Assembly: GCA_014649555.1 (NCBI GenBank)
Contig: BMTG01000017.1
Span: 1-64,000, forward strand
Direction of reading: 5' to 3'
Length of the DNA: 64,000 nucleotides
From: Streptomyces globisporus
GTDB lineage: Bacteria > Actinomycetota > Actinomycetes > Streptomycetales > Streptomycetaceae
Shown: piece by piece, positions 50,074 to 60,000 of the stretch
Layout of the letters: every line of letters starts with the position of its first letter
Numbering within the stretch: position 1 is the first letter of the stretch
Position numbers and translations under genes: made by a program
The notes under the pieces: generated by a model
The model's database searches: none
Seen by the model: the letters and a program-made list of their open reading frames with translations, nothing else
What the model was told of the DNA's origin: nothing

Positions 50074-51456
50074 GTGTCACAACCCACCCTGGACGTCCTC
50101 AATCCGGCGACCGCCGAGGTCATCGCCACCGTCCCCGCCGCCTCCGCCGCCGATGTGGACGCCGCCGCCGTCCGCGCGGCGGCGGCCCAGCGCTCCTGGG
50201 CCGCCGCCGCGCCCGCCGACCGGGCCCGACTGCTGCGCCGCTTCGCCGTCGTCATCGACGAACACATCGAGGAACTGGCCCAGTTGGAGGTCCGGGAGGC
50301 CGGTCACACCATCGGGAACGCCCGGTGGGAAGCGGGCAACGTCCGCGATCTGCTCGACTACAGCGCGGGCGGGGCCGAACGGCTGCTGGGCCGGCAGATC
50401 CCGGTGGCGGGCGGCATCGACTTCACGATCCTGGAGCCGCTGGGCGTCGTCGGGGTCATCGCCCCGTGGAACTTCCCGATGCCGATCGCCGCCTGGGGCC
50501 TCGCCCCGGCCCTCGCGGCGGGCAACGCCGTCCTCCTCAAGCCCGCCGAGACGACCCCGCTGACCGCTCTGCGGCTGGCCGAACTCGCCCTGGCGGCAGG
50601 CCTTCCCGAGGGGCTCTTCCAGGTGCTGCCCGGCGAGGGCCCGGTGGCCGGGAGCGCGCTGGTCGAGCACCCGGGCGTCGCGAAGATCGTGTTCACCGGC
50701 TCCACCCGGACCGGGAAGCACATCATGACCCGCTGCGCCGAGCGCGTGAAGCGGCTCACCCTGGAGCTGGGCGGCAAGAGCCCCAACGTCGTCTTCGCCG
50801 ACGCCGATGTGGAGGCCGCGGCGGCAGCCGCCCCGATGTCCTTCCTGGACAACGCCGGCCAGGACTGCTGCGCCCGGACCCGGATCCTGGTCGAGCGGTC
50901 CGTGTACGACCGGTTCCTCGACGCCCTCGTCCCGGCCGTGTCCGCCGTGGTGGTGGGCGACCCGGCCGACGAGAAGACGCAGATGGGGCCGCTGATCTCG
51001 GCCGTCCAGCGGGACCGGGTCCGGGGGCTCGTCGACGGTGGCCGGGAGGCCGACGGCGTACGGGCGATGCTCGGCAAGGCTCCCGAGGGGCCCGGGTTCT
51101 GGTATCCGCCGACCGTCCTCGCCGGGGTCGCGCCCGACGCTCCGGTGGCCGTCGAGGAGGTCTTCGGGCCGGTGGCCGTGGTGCTGCCGTTCGAGGACGA
51201 GGCGGACGCGGTGCGGCAGGCCGACGCCACCGACTACGGGCTCGCCGGCTCGGTCTGGACCCGGGACGTGGGCCGCGCACTGCGCGTGAGCCAGAGGCTG
51301 CGGGTGGGCAACCTGTCCGTCAACTCGCACTCCAGCGTGCGCTATTCGACCCCCTTCGGCGGCTACAAGCAGTCGGGTCTGGGCCGCGAGCTCGGCCCGG
51401 ACGCGCTGGCCGCCTTCACCGAAACCAAGAACGTCTTCATCAGCACGGAGGCCTGA
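50074..51456 (+). CDS. NAD-dependent aldehyde dehydrogenase
   Basis: 460 residues, ALDH superfamily. Cofactor and catalysis: APWNFPMP near the N-terminus, Glu231 in LELGGKSPN, Cys265 in GQDCCART, and C-terminal FGGYKQSGLGREL. In the ethanolamine pathway the likely substrate is the gamma-glutamyl aldehyde made from gamma-glutamylethanolamide, giving gamma-glutamylglycine; this is inference from context. A GTG start with GGGGT upstream, 50 bases after the ligase gene. The SDR follows after five bases, so all three are one operon. Confidence 0.9.
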   Translation: MSQPTLDVLNPATAEVIATVPAASAADVDAAAVRAAAAQRSWAAAAPADRARLLRRFAVVIDEHIEELAQLEVREAGHTIGNARWEAGNVRDLLDYSAGGAERLLGRQIPVAGGIDFTILEPLGVVGVIAPWNFPMPIAAWGLAPALAAGNAVLLKPAETTPLTALRLAELALAAGLPEGLFQVLPGEGPVAGSALVEHPGVAKIVFTGSTRTGKHIMTRCAERVKRLTLELGGKSPNVVFADADVEAAAAAAPMSFLDNAGQDCCARTRILVERSVYDRFLDALVPAVSAVVVGDPADEKTQMGPLISAVQRDRVRGLVDGGREADGVRAMLGKAPEGPGFWYPPTVLAGVAPDAPVAVEEVFGPVAVVLPFEDEADAVRQADATDYGLAGSVWTRDVGRALRVSQRLRVGNLSVNSHSSVRYSTPFGGYKQSGLGRELGPDALAAFTETKNVFISTEA

Positions 51457-51461
51457 GCACC

Positions 51462-52247
51462 ATGACCGACACTTCTTCCGTCTGCCGCCGCCTGGTCGGC
51501 CGCACCGCCGTCGTCACCGGAGCCGGCAGCGGCATCGGCCTGGCCACCGTCCGGCGGCTGGCCGCCGAGGGCGCCCATGTCGTCTGCGCCGATGTGGACG
51601 AGGAGCGCGGCAAGGCCGCCGCCGAGGAGGCCGCCGGGCTCTTCGTCCGTACCGACGTCACCGACGCCGCAGAGGTGGACGCCCTCTTCAAGGCCGCCCA
51701 CGACACCTACGGGTCCGTCGACATCGCATTCAACAACGCGGGGATCTCGCCGCCCGACGACGACTCCATCCTGGACACCGGTCTGGAGGCGTGGAAGCGG
51801 GTGCAGGAGGTCAACCTCACCTCGGTCTACCTCTGCTGCAAGGCGGCCATCCCCTACATGCGTGCACAGGGCAAGGGCTCCATCATCAACACGGCCTCGT
51901 TCGTGGCCCGGATGGGCGCGGCCACCTCGCAGATCTCGTACACCGCGTCCAAGGGCGGGGTGCTGGCGATGTCGCGCGAGCTGGGGGTGCAGTTCGCGCG
52001 GGACGGCATCCGCGTCAACGCGCTCTGCCCGGGGCCGGTCAACACCCCGCTGCTCCAGGAGCTGTTCGCCAAGGACCCGGAGCGGGCCGCCCGGCGGCTG
52101 ATCCACATCCCGGTCGGGCGGTTCGCCGAACCGACGGAGATCGCCGCCGCCGTGGCGTTCCTGGCGAGCGACGACTCCTCGTTCGTGAACGCCACGGACT
52201 TCCTGGTCGACGGCGGGATCGCCGGGGCGTACGTCACCCCGGTCTAG
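51462..52247 (+). CDS. Short-chain dehydrogenase (classical SDR) of the amine cluster
   Basis: 261 residues. TGAGSGIG cofactor motif, NNAG, the Tyr160/Lys164 pair in SYTASKGG, and PGPVNTPL. A C-terminal DGGIAGAYVTPV loop closes the substrate pocket. It would oxidise the alcohol group of gamma-glutamylethanolamide to an aldehyde for the upstream ALDH. The ATG is five bases after the ALDH stop and has CGGAGG nearby. A strong terminator 18 bases after its stop ends the operon. Confidence 0.9.
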   Translation: MTDTSSVCRRLVGRTAVVTGAGSGIGLATVRRLAAEGAHVVCADVDEERGKAAAEEAAGLFVRTDVTDAAEVDALFKAAHDTYGSVDIAFNNAGISPPDDDSILDTGLEAWKRVQEVNLTSVYLCCKAAIPYMRAQGKGSIINTASFVARMGAATSQISYTASKGGVLAMSRELGVQFARDGIRVNALCPGPVNTPLLQELFAKDPERAARRLIHIPVGRFAEPTEIAAAVAFLASDDSSFVNATDFLVDGGIAGAYVTPV

Positions 52248-52265
52248 AACGGGCGCAGACGCACT

Positions 52266-52299
52266 CGCGGCCCGCACGTCCGAGGACGTGCGGGCCGCG
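52266..52299. terminator. Terminator of the amine-utilisation operon, shared with pucR gene
   Basis: Sixteen-base arms CGCGGCCCGCACGTCC / GGACGTGCGGGCCGCG separated by two bases, so effectively a 15-bp stem with a CGAG loop. It lies between convergent genes. Confidence 0.85.
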
Positions 52300-52323
52300 G
52301 CGGTTCGGTCGCAGCCCCCGGAC

Positions 52324-53529
52324 TCAGCCCTGGGCCGGGGCCAGGTCGCCCCGCAGCCGCTGGGCGCGGAGCACGAGCAGCATCTCGAACCGCTGGTCCG
52401 GTTGGTCGATGGCGTCGCCCCACAGCTCACGGATCTGCCGCAGCCGGTAGCGGGCCGTCTGGGGGTGGACCCCGAGCCGGGCGGCCACCTCGGGCGCGCC
52501 GCCGGGGGTCTCGATCCAGGCGAGCAGGGTCTCGGCCAGCCGCCGCGACTGGGTCGGGCTGAGGCCGTCCAGCGGGGCGAGGCAGCGGCGGGCCGAGGCG
52601 TCGATCAGCTCCTGGGCCGGCAGCAGGACCAGCTCCTCCACGCGCTCGGTGCAGTGCAGCACCTCGCCCTGCGGGAGCAGGTCCTTCTTGATCAGCTGGA
52701 CCGCGGTCTCCGCCCAGCGCAGCGAGGTCGCGGCGGCGGCCAGCGGGACCGCCGGGCCGATCGCCCCGGACCAGCCCGCCGTGGCCCGCCGCAGGGTCTC
52801 CGCGCGGCCCGCCGTGTCCGGGTCCGGGATGACGATGCGCGGCTGCTCGCTCTCCATCTCCAGCAGGATGCCCTGGCCGACGGCCGGGGCCACCGCCTCC
52901 CGGGCGGGACGGATGAGCACGCCCACCGCGATCGTCTCGGGAAGCTCCCAGCCGATGCGGGCGGCCCGCTCGGCAAGCGTCCGGGTCGATTCGACGCGGT
53001 GCTCCATGAGCAGCATCTCGATCAGCTGGCGCTGGAGGCGGAGGCGTTCACTGGCGCGCCGGGCCGCCGCCTCGGCGTAGCCCCGTACCGACTGTTCCAC
53101 GAGCCCGTCCAGATACTCGAATCCCGATTCGGCCAGCTCGTACATGGCGGGCGCCGGGATGTCGACCTGCTGGCCGATCTCGGCGAGCCTGCGCCAGGTG
53201 AGCCGGACGCCGAAGCGGTAGATGGCCTGGAGCGAGTCGAGGCTGCGGCCTTCGAGGCCTTCACCTCGTCCGAACTCCTGGAACATCTCCGGCGGCACCC
53301 GGGGGTGCGCGCCGGAGGTGAGGTTGTCGACGAACCCTTCGATGGCACGGCGGATGCCGACCAGGGCCAGCGGCTCCCCGGACTCGTCCTCGACGAGGTG
53401 GAGGTAGGGGTAGTCCCGGCGGATCGCGTGCAGGATCGTCTGGGCGAGCTCCGGGGCCTCGGACAGGGCGATGGTGGCGAACCGGTCCAGCTGGGACCGG
53501 GGCACCTCCTGCCAGGCCGTGCGGGTCAT
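52324..53529 (-). CDS. PucR-family transcriptional regulator
   Basis: 401 residues. A long N-terminal alpha-rich sensor part, a GGDEF-like remnant region in the middle (IAVGVLIRPAREAVAP... RIVIPD) and a C-terminal HTH_30 (PucR) domain, EVAARLGVHPQTARYRLRQIREL. PucR-type activators often control purine or amine catabolism, and the neighbouring ethanolamine cluster may be a target. The ATG overlaps the preceding DUF2613 stop (ATGA). Confidence 0.88.
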   Translation of the reverse strand: MTRTAWQEVPRSQLDRFATIALSEAPELAQTILHAIRRDYPYLHLVEDESGEPLALVGIRRAIEGFVDNLTSGAHPRVPPEMFQEFGRGEGLEGRSLDSLQAIYRFGVRLTWRRLAEIGQQVDIPAPAMYELAESGFEYLDGLVEQSVRGYAEAAARRASERLRLQRQLIEMLLMEHRVESTRTLAERAARIGWELPETIAVGVLIRPAREAVAPAVGQGILLEMESEQPRIVIPDPDTAGRAETLRRATAGWSGAIGPAVPLAAAATSLRWAETAVQLIKKDLLPQGEVLHCTERVEELVLLPAQELIDASARRCLAPLDGLSPTQSRRLAETLLAWIETPGGAPEVAARLGVHPQTARYRLRQIRELWGDAIDQPDQRFEMLLVLRAQRLRGDLAPAQG

Positions 53530-53678
53530 GGAGCCGCCGGTGCGGTGTCATAGCTGATCAATGGCGTATTGGGCTGGTCGGGGGTGGCGTCGAGCAGTGC
53601 CACGACACCGACCGCCGCACCTACGGCGAGCGCCGCGGCCACCACGACGGTGGAAAGAGCGGCGATGAGTCTGCGCAT
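53526..53678 (-). CDS. DUF2613-type small membrane protein (50 residues)
   Basis: 50 residues: MRRLIAALSTVVVAAALAVG then GAAVGVVALLDATPDQPNTP and a short tail. One N-terminal membrane helix or uncleaved signal, followed by a short outside tail, as in the actinobacterial DUF2613 family of unknown function. The ATG has AAGGAG about ten bases upstream. Its TGA overlaps the PucR ATG in a 4-base ATGA junction, so PucR expression is coupled to it. It is easily missed because of its size. Confidence 0.72.
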   Translation of the reverse strand: MRRLIAALSTVVVAAALAVGAAVGVVALLDATPDQPNTPLISYDTAPAAP

Positions 53679-53760
53679 AGTCGGGTCAGCTCCTTGCTGG
53701 AGGCGATCCCCACCCCGTCGAGCCGGGCCCCTCCGGCTCGCACACAGTGTCGACAGGTCA

Positions 53761-53790
53761 TTGACATCTCGTCAAGGCCTTGCCTACTGT
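53761..53790 (+). promoter_or_regulatory. Strong promoter of the DUF3068 gene
   Basis: Consensus -35 TTGACA (53761-53766), 18-base spacer, TACTGT (53785-53790). It would give a leader of about 68 bases. Confidence 0.65.
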
Positions 53791-53864
53791 TCACGCCAAT
53801 CAAGGGCTGACCGGCCCGGGGCCCGTGCACCTCCGCGAAGAGATTTCGACCCAGGAGTGCCCGG

Positions 53865-54848
53865 ATGCGCCGCAATGCTTCACCCCTCTCGCTCGTTCTG
53901 CTGGGGGCGGGGGTCTTTCTGCTCGTCCTCGCACCACTGCTCGTCTGGTATGTCCAGCCGCATGCCAAGCGCACCCCGATAGACACCGACACCACCACCG
54001 TGTTCACCGGTACCGGCAGCTATTTCGACACCGGCAAGGTGGAGACGGTCGACGACGAGACGATCACGATCACCCGGCAGGTGCGCGGGGACGTGGCCGA
54101 CAGCGAGAAGAGCGGCAACGCCGTCTGGGACGTGTCCACGTCCGTCGACCACGACGCGACGCTGCCCGCGTCCGATCCCCGTGACGCCCTCCAGTGGACG
54201 CTGGAGCGCTGGGTGACCGACCGCACCACCAACGAGCCGGTGCACTGCTGCGAGGAGACCCCGACGTTCGACGGGGAGGCCTACCTCAAGTTCCCCTTCG
54301 ACGTCGAGAAGCGCGCCTACCGCTGGTGGGACAGCACGCTCGGCGGTGTGGTGCGGCTCTCCTTCGAGGGCGAGAAGGAGATCCAGGGCTACGCCGGCTA
54401 CCTGTTCAAGGGCGAGGTCGAGCCGACGAGGACCGGGGTGCGTCAGGTGCCCGGGGTCCTCGTGGACCGCAAGAAGACGCCCCAGGTGCTGGCCGAGGAG
54501 TGGTATTCCAACAGCGGCATCGAGCTGGTCGTGGACAAGCGCACCGGCCGCATCATCAACGCGGCGATCGGCCCGAAGAAGACCCTGCGCGCGCCCGGCT
54601 CGAAGAAGGACGCCGTGGTGCTGCTGGAGAGCAAGCGGGTGGAGTTCACCGAGGCGACCCAGAAGAAGCAGGTCGAGCTGGCGTCGGCGGACAGCGACCG
54701 GCTGGCGATGCTCGGTGAGACCGCGCCGATGGGAGCGGCCGGGATCGGTCTCGTACTCACCGTGGTGGGGGCCGTCCTCGTCGTCCGGGGGCGCCGGGAG
54801 GCTCCGGAAGCCTCGAACACTCACATGATGACGAGTACGCACACCTGA
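53865..54848 (+). CDS. DUF3068 (PorA-family-named) membrane-anchored protein
   Basis: 327 residues. An N-terminal membrane helix (residues 9-31), a large extracellular beta-rich domain (about 35-285) and a C-terminal membrane helix (about 290-310) with a short tail. The conserved CC pair in EPVHCCEETPTF is a family feature. DUF3068 proteins in actinobacteria are annotated as porin PorA family but their role is unproven. It lies 274 bases upstream of the glycan operon on the same strand and has its own strong promoter. Confidence 0.82.
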   Translation: MRRNASPLSLVLLGAGVFLLVLAPLLVWYVQPHAKRTPIDTDTTTVFTGTGSYFDTGKVETVDDETITITRQVRGDVADSEKSGNAVWDVSTSVDHDATLPASDPRDALQWTLERWVTDRTTNEPVHCCEETPTFDGEAYLKFPFDVEKRAYRWWDSTLGGVVRLSFEGEKEIQGYAGYLFKGEVEPTRTGVRQVPGVLVDRKKTPQVLAEEWYSNSGIELVVDKRTGRIINAAIGPKKTLRAPGSKKDAVVLLESKRVEFTEATQKKQVELASADSDRLAMLGETAPMGAAGIGLVLTVVGAVLVVRGRREAPEASNTHMMTSTHT

Positions 54849-54962
54849 GTTACCCGCAAGTTGTTGCGCCGGTGAGTAGCCGGGCGGTAACCCGTGCCGA
54901 AAACTGTCTATCCCCACCAGAGCACGGCCCCCCGGTCTTTCCTTTTCCGTCACATCATGTGC

Positions 54963-55083
54963 GATCCCCGCCCCGCCCCGTACGCCCCTCCGTTCCGTCC
55001 CCTCCCCTACCCTCTCGCCCCTCCCGTCCCCTTCCGTCCTCTCGCCCGTCGCGGACAACCCTCTCCCCCCTCTTTCCGCTCAT
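54963..55083 (+). other. Polypyrimidine tract before the glycan operon
   Basis: About 120 bases that are almost all C and T on the plus strand (blocks such as CCCTCCCCTACCCTCTCGCC), between DUF3068 and the GT4 gene. The rest of 54849-55122 holds GTTACC/GGTAAC half-sites near 54849-54893. No gene is seen. Confidence 0.7.
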
Positions 55084-55122
55084 CCGCGAGTTCCCGCAAC
55101 CCGAGCCGAGTTGGAGCGCCCA

Positions 55123-56292
55123 ATGCCCCAGCACGTACCTCCCCCACTGCTCGATGCAGTCACGCGCCAGGGTCAGGGCCCGGCGTCCTCCAGGGTCCCC
55201 GCGGCCCCGCGACGCATCGTCTTCCTCGCCCACCGCGACCTGGGCAACCCGGCCGCCGGCGGCTCAGAGCTGCTGATCGACCGGCTCGCCTCGGGCCTCA
55301 CCGAGCAGGGCCACGACGTCACCCTCCTGTGCGGCGGCCAGGCCGCCCGCAGGCCCTACCGAGTCGTCTCGGCGGGCGGCACCCTGGGTCACTACCTCGG
55401 TGCGCGGTCCGCCTTCGCCCGGCAGGTCGGCGACTGCGACCTGCTGGTCGAGGTCTGCAACGGCATGCCGTATCTCGCGCCCCTGTGGCACCGCGGGCCC
55501 ACCGTGTGCCTCGTCAACCATGTGCACACCGACCTCTGGGACATGCGGTTCCCGATGCCGGTGGCGCGGGCCGGACGGAGGCTGGAGCACTGGGCCCTGT
55601 CCCGGGCCTACCGCGACCATCTGATGATCGCGGTGTCCCCGTCCACGGCGGGTGCCCTGCGTGATCTGGGCGTGCCCGACCACCGGATCAGGGTGGTGCA
55701 CAACGGCGTCGAGGAGCCGAGCCCGCAGGGCGACCGGTCCGAGACCCCGCTGTTCACGGCGCTCGGCCGGCTCGTCGACTACAAGCGCATCGATCTGCTG
55801 CTCCAGCTGTGGGAGCGGGTCCGGCCGGTCACCGGTGGCCGGCTCGTCATCGTCGGCGACGGCCCCGAGCGGGCCCGTCTGGAGCGGCTCGCCGGTCCCG
55901 GTGTGGAGTTCGCCGGCCATGTCACCGAGGCGGAGAAGCACCGGCTGCTCTGCGCGTCGTGGATGCTGCTGCATCCGGCGGCCGTGGAGGGGTGGGGGCT
56001 GGTCGTCACGGAGGCCGGCGCACGCTCCACCCCGACCCTGGGCTTCGACGTCCCCGGGCTGCGCGACTCCGTCGAGGACGGTGTCACGGGCATCCTGGCC
56101 CAGGGCGCGTCCTCCTTCGCCGCGGCCTGGTGCGCGCTCGCCCTGGACGACGAGCGGCGCGAGGCGATGGGCAAGGCCGCCCGGGAGCGCGCCGCCGCGT
56201 TCCGGTGGACCAGCAGTGTCCGGCAGTTCATGGCGGTCGCCGCCGAGGCGACCAGTGGCATGAACGCCCCGGCGATCGGTGCGAGCGCGTGA
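55123..56292 (+). CDS. GT4-family glycosyltransferase
   Basis: 389 residues, GT-B fold. N-terminal domain with PAAGGSELLIDRLASGL; the C-terminal nucleotide-sugar domain has TALGRLVDYKRIDLLLQLW, LVIVGDGPERARLE and the EX7E motif EGWGLVVTEAGARSTP. It is cytoplasmic and likely makes a glycosidic bond on a lipid-linked acceptor. The ATG was chosen with GGAGCGCC upstream. Its stop overlaps the next methyltransferase (GTGA). It is the first of six genes in a tightly coupled operon. Confidence 0.9.
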   Translation: MPQHVPPPLLDAVTRQGQGPASSRVPAAPRRIVFLAHRDLGNPAAGGSELLIDRLASGLTEQGHDVTLLCGGQAARRPYRVVSAGGTLGHYLGARSAFARQVGDCDLLVEVCNGMPYLAPLWHRGPTVCLVNHVHTDLWDMRFPMPVARAGRRLEHWALSRAYRDHLMIAVSPSTAGALRDLGVPDHRIRVVHNGVEEPSPQGDRSETPLFTALGRLVDYKRIDLLLQLWERVRPVTGGRLVIVGDGPERARLERLAGPGVEFAGHVTEAEKHRLLCASWMLLHPAAVEGWGLVVTEAGARSTPTLGFDVPGLRDSVEDGVTGILAQGASSFAAAWCALALDDERREAMGKAARERAAAFRWTSSVRQFMAVAAEATSGMNAPAIGASA

Positions 56293-57008
56293 AAGACCCT
56301 TCCTTCCGGCGCTCGGTCGCCCTGTTCCGCGCCTTCATGCGTGAGCAGGGCGACCCGGCGACGGCGTACACCCTGCTGGCCCGCGACGCCGCGGACCAGG
56401 TGGAGCGGCACGGTCCGGTCCGGGGCAAGGTCGTCGTGGACATCGGCGGCGGTGACGGCTACTTCACCCGGGAGTTCCGTCGGCGCGGTGCGCACGGCTA
56501 CCTCTTCGAACCGGACACGGCCGAGCTCAGCCCCGGCGAGCGCGCGGACACCGTCGTCGCCGACGGCTATCTGCTGCCGCTGGCCGACGGTGCGGCGGAC
56601 GTCTGCTTCTCCTCCAATGTGCTGGAGCACGTCGCCGATCCGCACACCTTTCTCAGCGAGATGGCCCGGGTGACCCGCCCGGGCGGTCTGATCTACGTCT
56701 CCTTCACCAACTGGTACTCACCCTGGGGCGGCCACGAGTGGGCGCCGTGGCACTATCTGGGCGCCGAGCGCGCCCGGAGCCGCTACGAGCGCCGCACCGG
56801 CCGCCCGGCCAAGCACCGCCTCGGCGACAACCTCTTCCGGATCGGCGTCGGCGAGACGCTGCGCCATGTCCGGAGCCGTAGTGACGTGACCGTCGTGTCC
56901 GCACGCTCGCGTTACTGGCCCGTCCTTCCCCAGCTCGTGCCGCGGATCCCCGTACTGCGGGAATTCGCCACCTGGAACCTCCTCCTCATTCTCCGGCGGT
57001 GTTCATGA
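56289..57008 (+). CDS. SAM-dependent methyltransferase, first of the glycan operon
   Basis: 239 residues, class I methyltransferase. Motif I VVVDIGGGDGYFTREF, acidic VVADGYLLPL, motif II/III FSSNVLEHVADPHTF and RVTRPGGLIYVSF. The C-terminal part (WYSPWGGHEWAPWHYLGA) is Trp-rich and typical of sugar or lipid-linked-saccharide methyltransferases. The GTG start overlaps the GT4 stop by four bases, and its TGA overlaps the AftD-like ATG, so translation is coupled both ways. Probable function is O-methylation of the glycan. Confidence 0.88.
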   Translation: MKDPSFRRSVALFRAFMREQGDPATAYTLLARDAADQVERHGPVRGKVVVDIGGGDGYFTREFRRRGAHGYLFEPDTAELSPGERADTVVADGYLLPLADGAADVCFSSNVLEHVADPHTFLSEMARVTRPGGLIYVSFTNWYSPWGGHEWAPWHYLGAERARSRYERRTGRPAKHRLGDNLFRIGVGETLRHVRSRSDVTVVSARSRYWPVLPQLVPRIPVLREFATWNLLLILRRCS

Positions 57009-60000
57009 CCAGCGCTGTCCACCCACCCCGGCCCGCGGCCCCGGACGGCCCGGGTCCCGAGCCCACCGTCCCCGCCGAGGGCCCGCCGCAGGCGCGCTCC
57101 CGGCGCTGGCTCCTGGGGTTCTGGGCCGCCGTGTTCGCGGCGTTCCTGGCGGTGTCGCCGGGTCGGATGACCTTCGACACGAAGCTGGGTGTCGTGACGG
57201 CTCCCGGCCGGTTCCTCGGTGACCTGGGCGAGCTGTGGCACAGCCGTTCCGGGTTCGGCGGGATCGCCGACCAGTACATCGGCTATCTCGTGCCGATGCT
57301 GCCGTACTACGGCACCGCCGAACTGCTGCGGGTGCCCACCTGGCTCGCGGAGCGGCTGTGGCTCTCGCTCATCGTGGCGACCGCCTTCTGGGGCGCGCTG
57401 CGGCTGGCGGAGCGGCTGCGGGTGGGCTCACCGGCCACCCGGCTGCTCGGTGCGGTCGTCTACGCGCTGTGGCCGACCTACACCATCGTGGTGGGTTCGA
57501 CGTCCGCCGCCGCACTGCCGGGCGCCCTGCTGCCATGGGTGCTGCTGCCGCTGACGAACCCGCGCCTCACCCCGCGGATCGCGGCGGTCCGCTCCGCGCT
57601 GCTGATCCCGTTGATGGGCGGGGTCAACGCCGCCTCCACGCTGGCCTCGCTGCTGCCGGTGGGGCTGTATCTGCTGTCCCGGCCGGGCGGGCCGCGCAAG
57701 CGCGGGCTGCTGCTGTGGTGGATACCGGGCGTGATCATGGCGACCGCCTGGTGGATCGTTCCGCTGCTGCTGCTGGGGACGTTCGGCGAGAACTTCATGC
57801 CGTACGTGGAGTCCTCGTACACCACCACGACCACCATGTCGGCGACCGAGGTGCTGCGCGGCGCCGGCAACTGGGTGGGCTATCTGAACTTCGGCGAGGC
57901 CTGGCTGCCGGCCGGGTGGACCGTCGCGACCGCGACCGTCACGATCCTGGGTTCGGCGCTCGCCGCCGCCCTGGGGCTCGCGGGTCTGGCGCGGCGTGAT
58001 CTGCCCGAGCGGCGCTGGCTGGTGCTGACCGTGCTGTCCGTCGCGCTCGTCACCCTCGCCGGGTACGGCGGTGCGCTGGGTGGCCTGTTCCACGGCACCG
58101 TGCAAACCTGGCTGGACACCTGGCTGGTGCCGTTCCGGAACATCTACAAGTTCCAGACGGGTCTGGCGCTGGCGCTGGCCCTGGGGCTGGCGCACGTCAC
58201 CGGCGTCGCCGCGGTGGCCGCCTCCCGACGGGGCAGCAACCCGGCCCGGATCCGCCGGCTCGCGCCGGTCGTCGCCGCCGCGATCGTGCTGCCCGGTCTG
58301 GCCTGGCCGTACCTCAACGGTTCGATCCTGCAGACGGGTTCGTTCCAGAAGGTCCCCGACTACTGGGAGAGCACGGGCAGTTGGCTCAAGAACAACTCGC
58401 CGGACGACCGCGCCCTGGTCGTCCCGGCGACCGCGCACGGCATCTACACCTGGGGCTCCCCGATCGACCAGCCGCTGGACGTGCTGGCCGAATCGCCGTA
58501 CGCACAGCGTGATTACGTCCCCTTCGGCACGCCCGGCAACCGGCGGGCGATGGACGCCGTCGAGCAGGCCCTGACCTCCGGCGGCGAGGTTCCCGGACTC
58601 AGCGAGTACCTGAACCGGGCCGGGCTGCACTATGTGGTGGTCCGCAACGACCTGGACCCGGACCAGCTGGGCTACGTCCCCTCCACCACGGTGAAGCGCA
58701 CCCTGGAGGCGTCCGGCTACAGCCGCGTCAAGGGGTACGGGCCGGTGATGACCGCCGGCCGGATCGCGGCGGACACCCCGGTGCAGGTCGAGGGCCTGTA
58801 TCCGCGCCAGCGGGCGGTGGAGATCTACGAGCCGCCGAAGGGGACCGAGCGCCCCGGGCGGGCGGAGGCCACCCCGGTCGCCTCGACAGCCGTGGTGAGC
58901 GGTGGCCCGGAGTCGCTGCTGCCGCTGTCGGCGAACGGCGCCATCGCGGGCCGGCCGACCGTGCTGGCCGGTGACGCGCACCCGGGTCTGGGACGGCCGT
59001 CGCTGTACGCGGCGGGCGACGGACTGCGGCGCGCCGACACCCGGTTCGGCCTGGTCAACTCCAACACCTCGTACACGTACACCGCCGACGAGCGCAACGC
59101 CGAGGAGTCCGCGCAGGACCCGGGGCGTGAGCCGCGGCAGATCCTGCCGACGTCCGGGTCGAAGCACCAGACGACGGCGGTGATCCGCGGGGCGAAGTCG
59201 GTCAGCGCGTCCTCGGTGGGCAACTGGCTGTTCCATCTGCCGCAGTACGACCCGGTCAACGCCTTCGACGGCAACCCGGCGACCGGCTGGGCGGAGGGCT
59301 CCCCCGGCGCGCCCGAGGACGAGTGGGTGCGGGTCGACTTCTCCGCCCCCACCGACATCCCCGGCTCGATCCAGGTGACGCCGCTGCCCAGCGGCAATGT
59401 GCGGGCCGCGCCGACCGTGATCCGGGTGGAGACCGACAAGGGCTCCAAGGACAGCCCGCTGCGGACCGACGGTTCGGCGCAGCAGGTGGCCGCGCCCGCC
59501 GGGCAGGCCGCCTGGCTGAAGGTGACGATCCTGGAGTCCCAGCAGGGGCGCCCGGGGCTGACCGGCGCCGGATTCACCGACATCGCCATCCCCGGCGTTC
59601 AGGTGACCCGGATGCTGGAGCTGCCGAACGACGCGCCGCGCGAGGGCGCCGACGCGACGATGTTCTCGCTGAAGCGGGGCAGCGACCCGGGCGGTCTGTC
59701 GTCCGTGGCCGCCGAGGTCGGTCTCGGCCGGCAGTTCACCGCCCCCGAGGCGGGCGACTACACCGTCTCGGCCACCGCGCTGCCGGTGCCCGGCGAGGCG
59801 CTCGACAAGCTGCTGTTCGAGCTGACGGGCGAGCGGGACAAGATCGAGGTGACCGCCGACTCCACGGCACGTCTGGGCACCAACCTCAGCCCCCGCAACC
59901 TGACCGACGGTGACCTCACCACGGCGTGGATCGCGGGCGAGCGTCCCGTACTGCGGCTGAACTGGCCGGAGAAGCGGCCGGTCGGCGAGATCGTGTTCGC

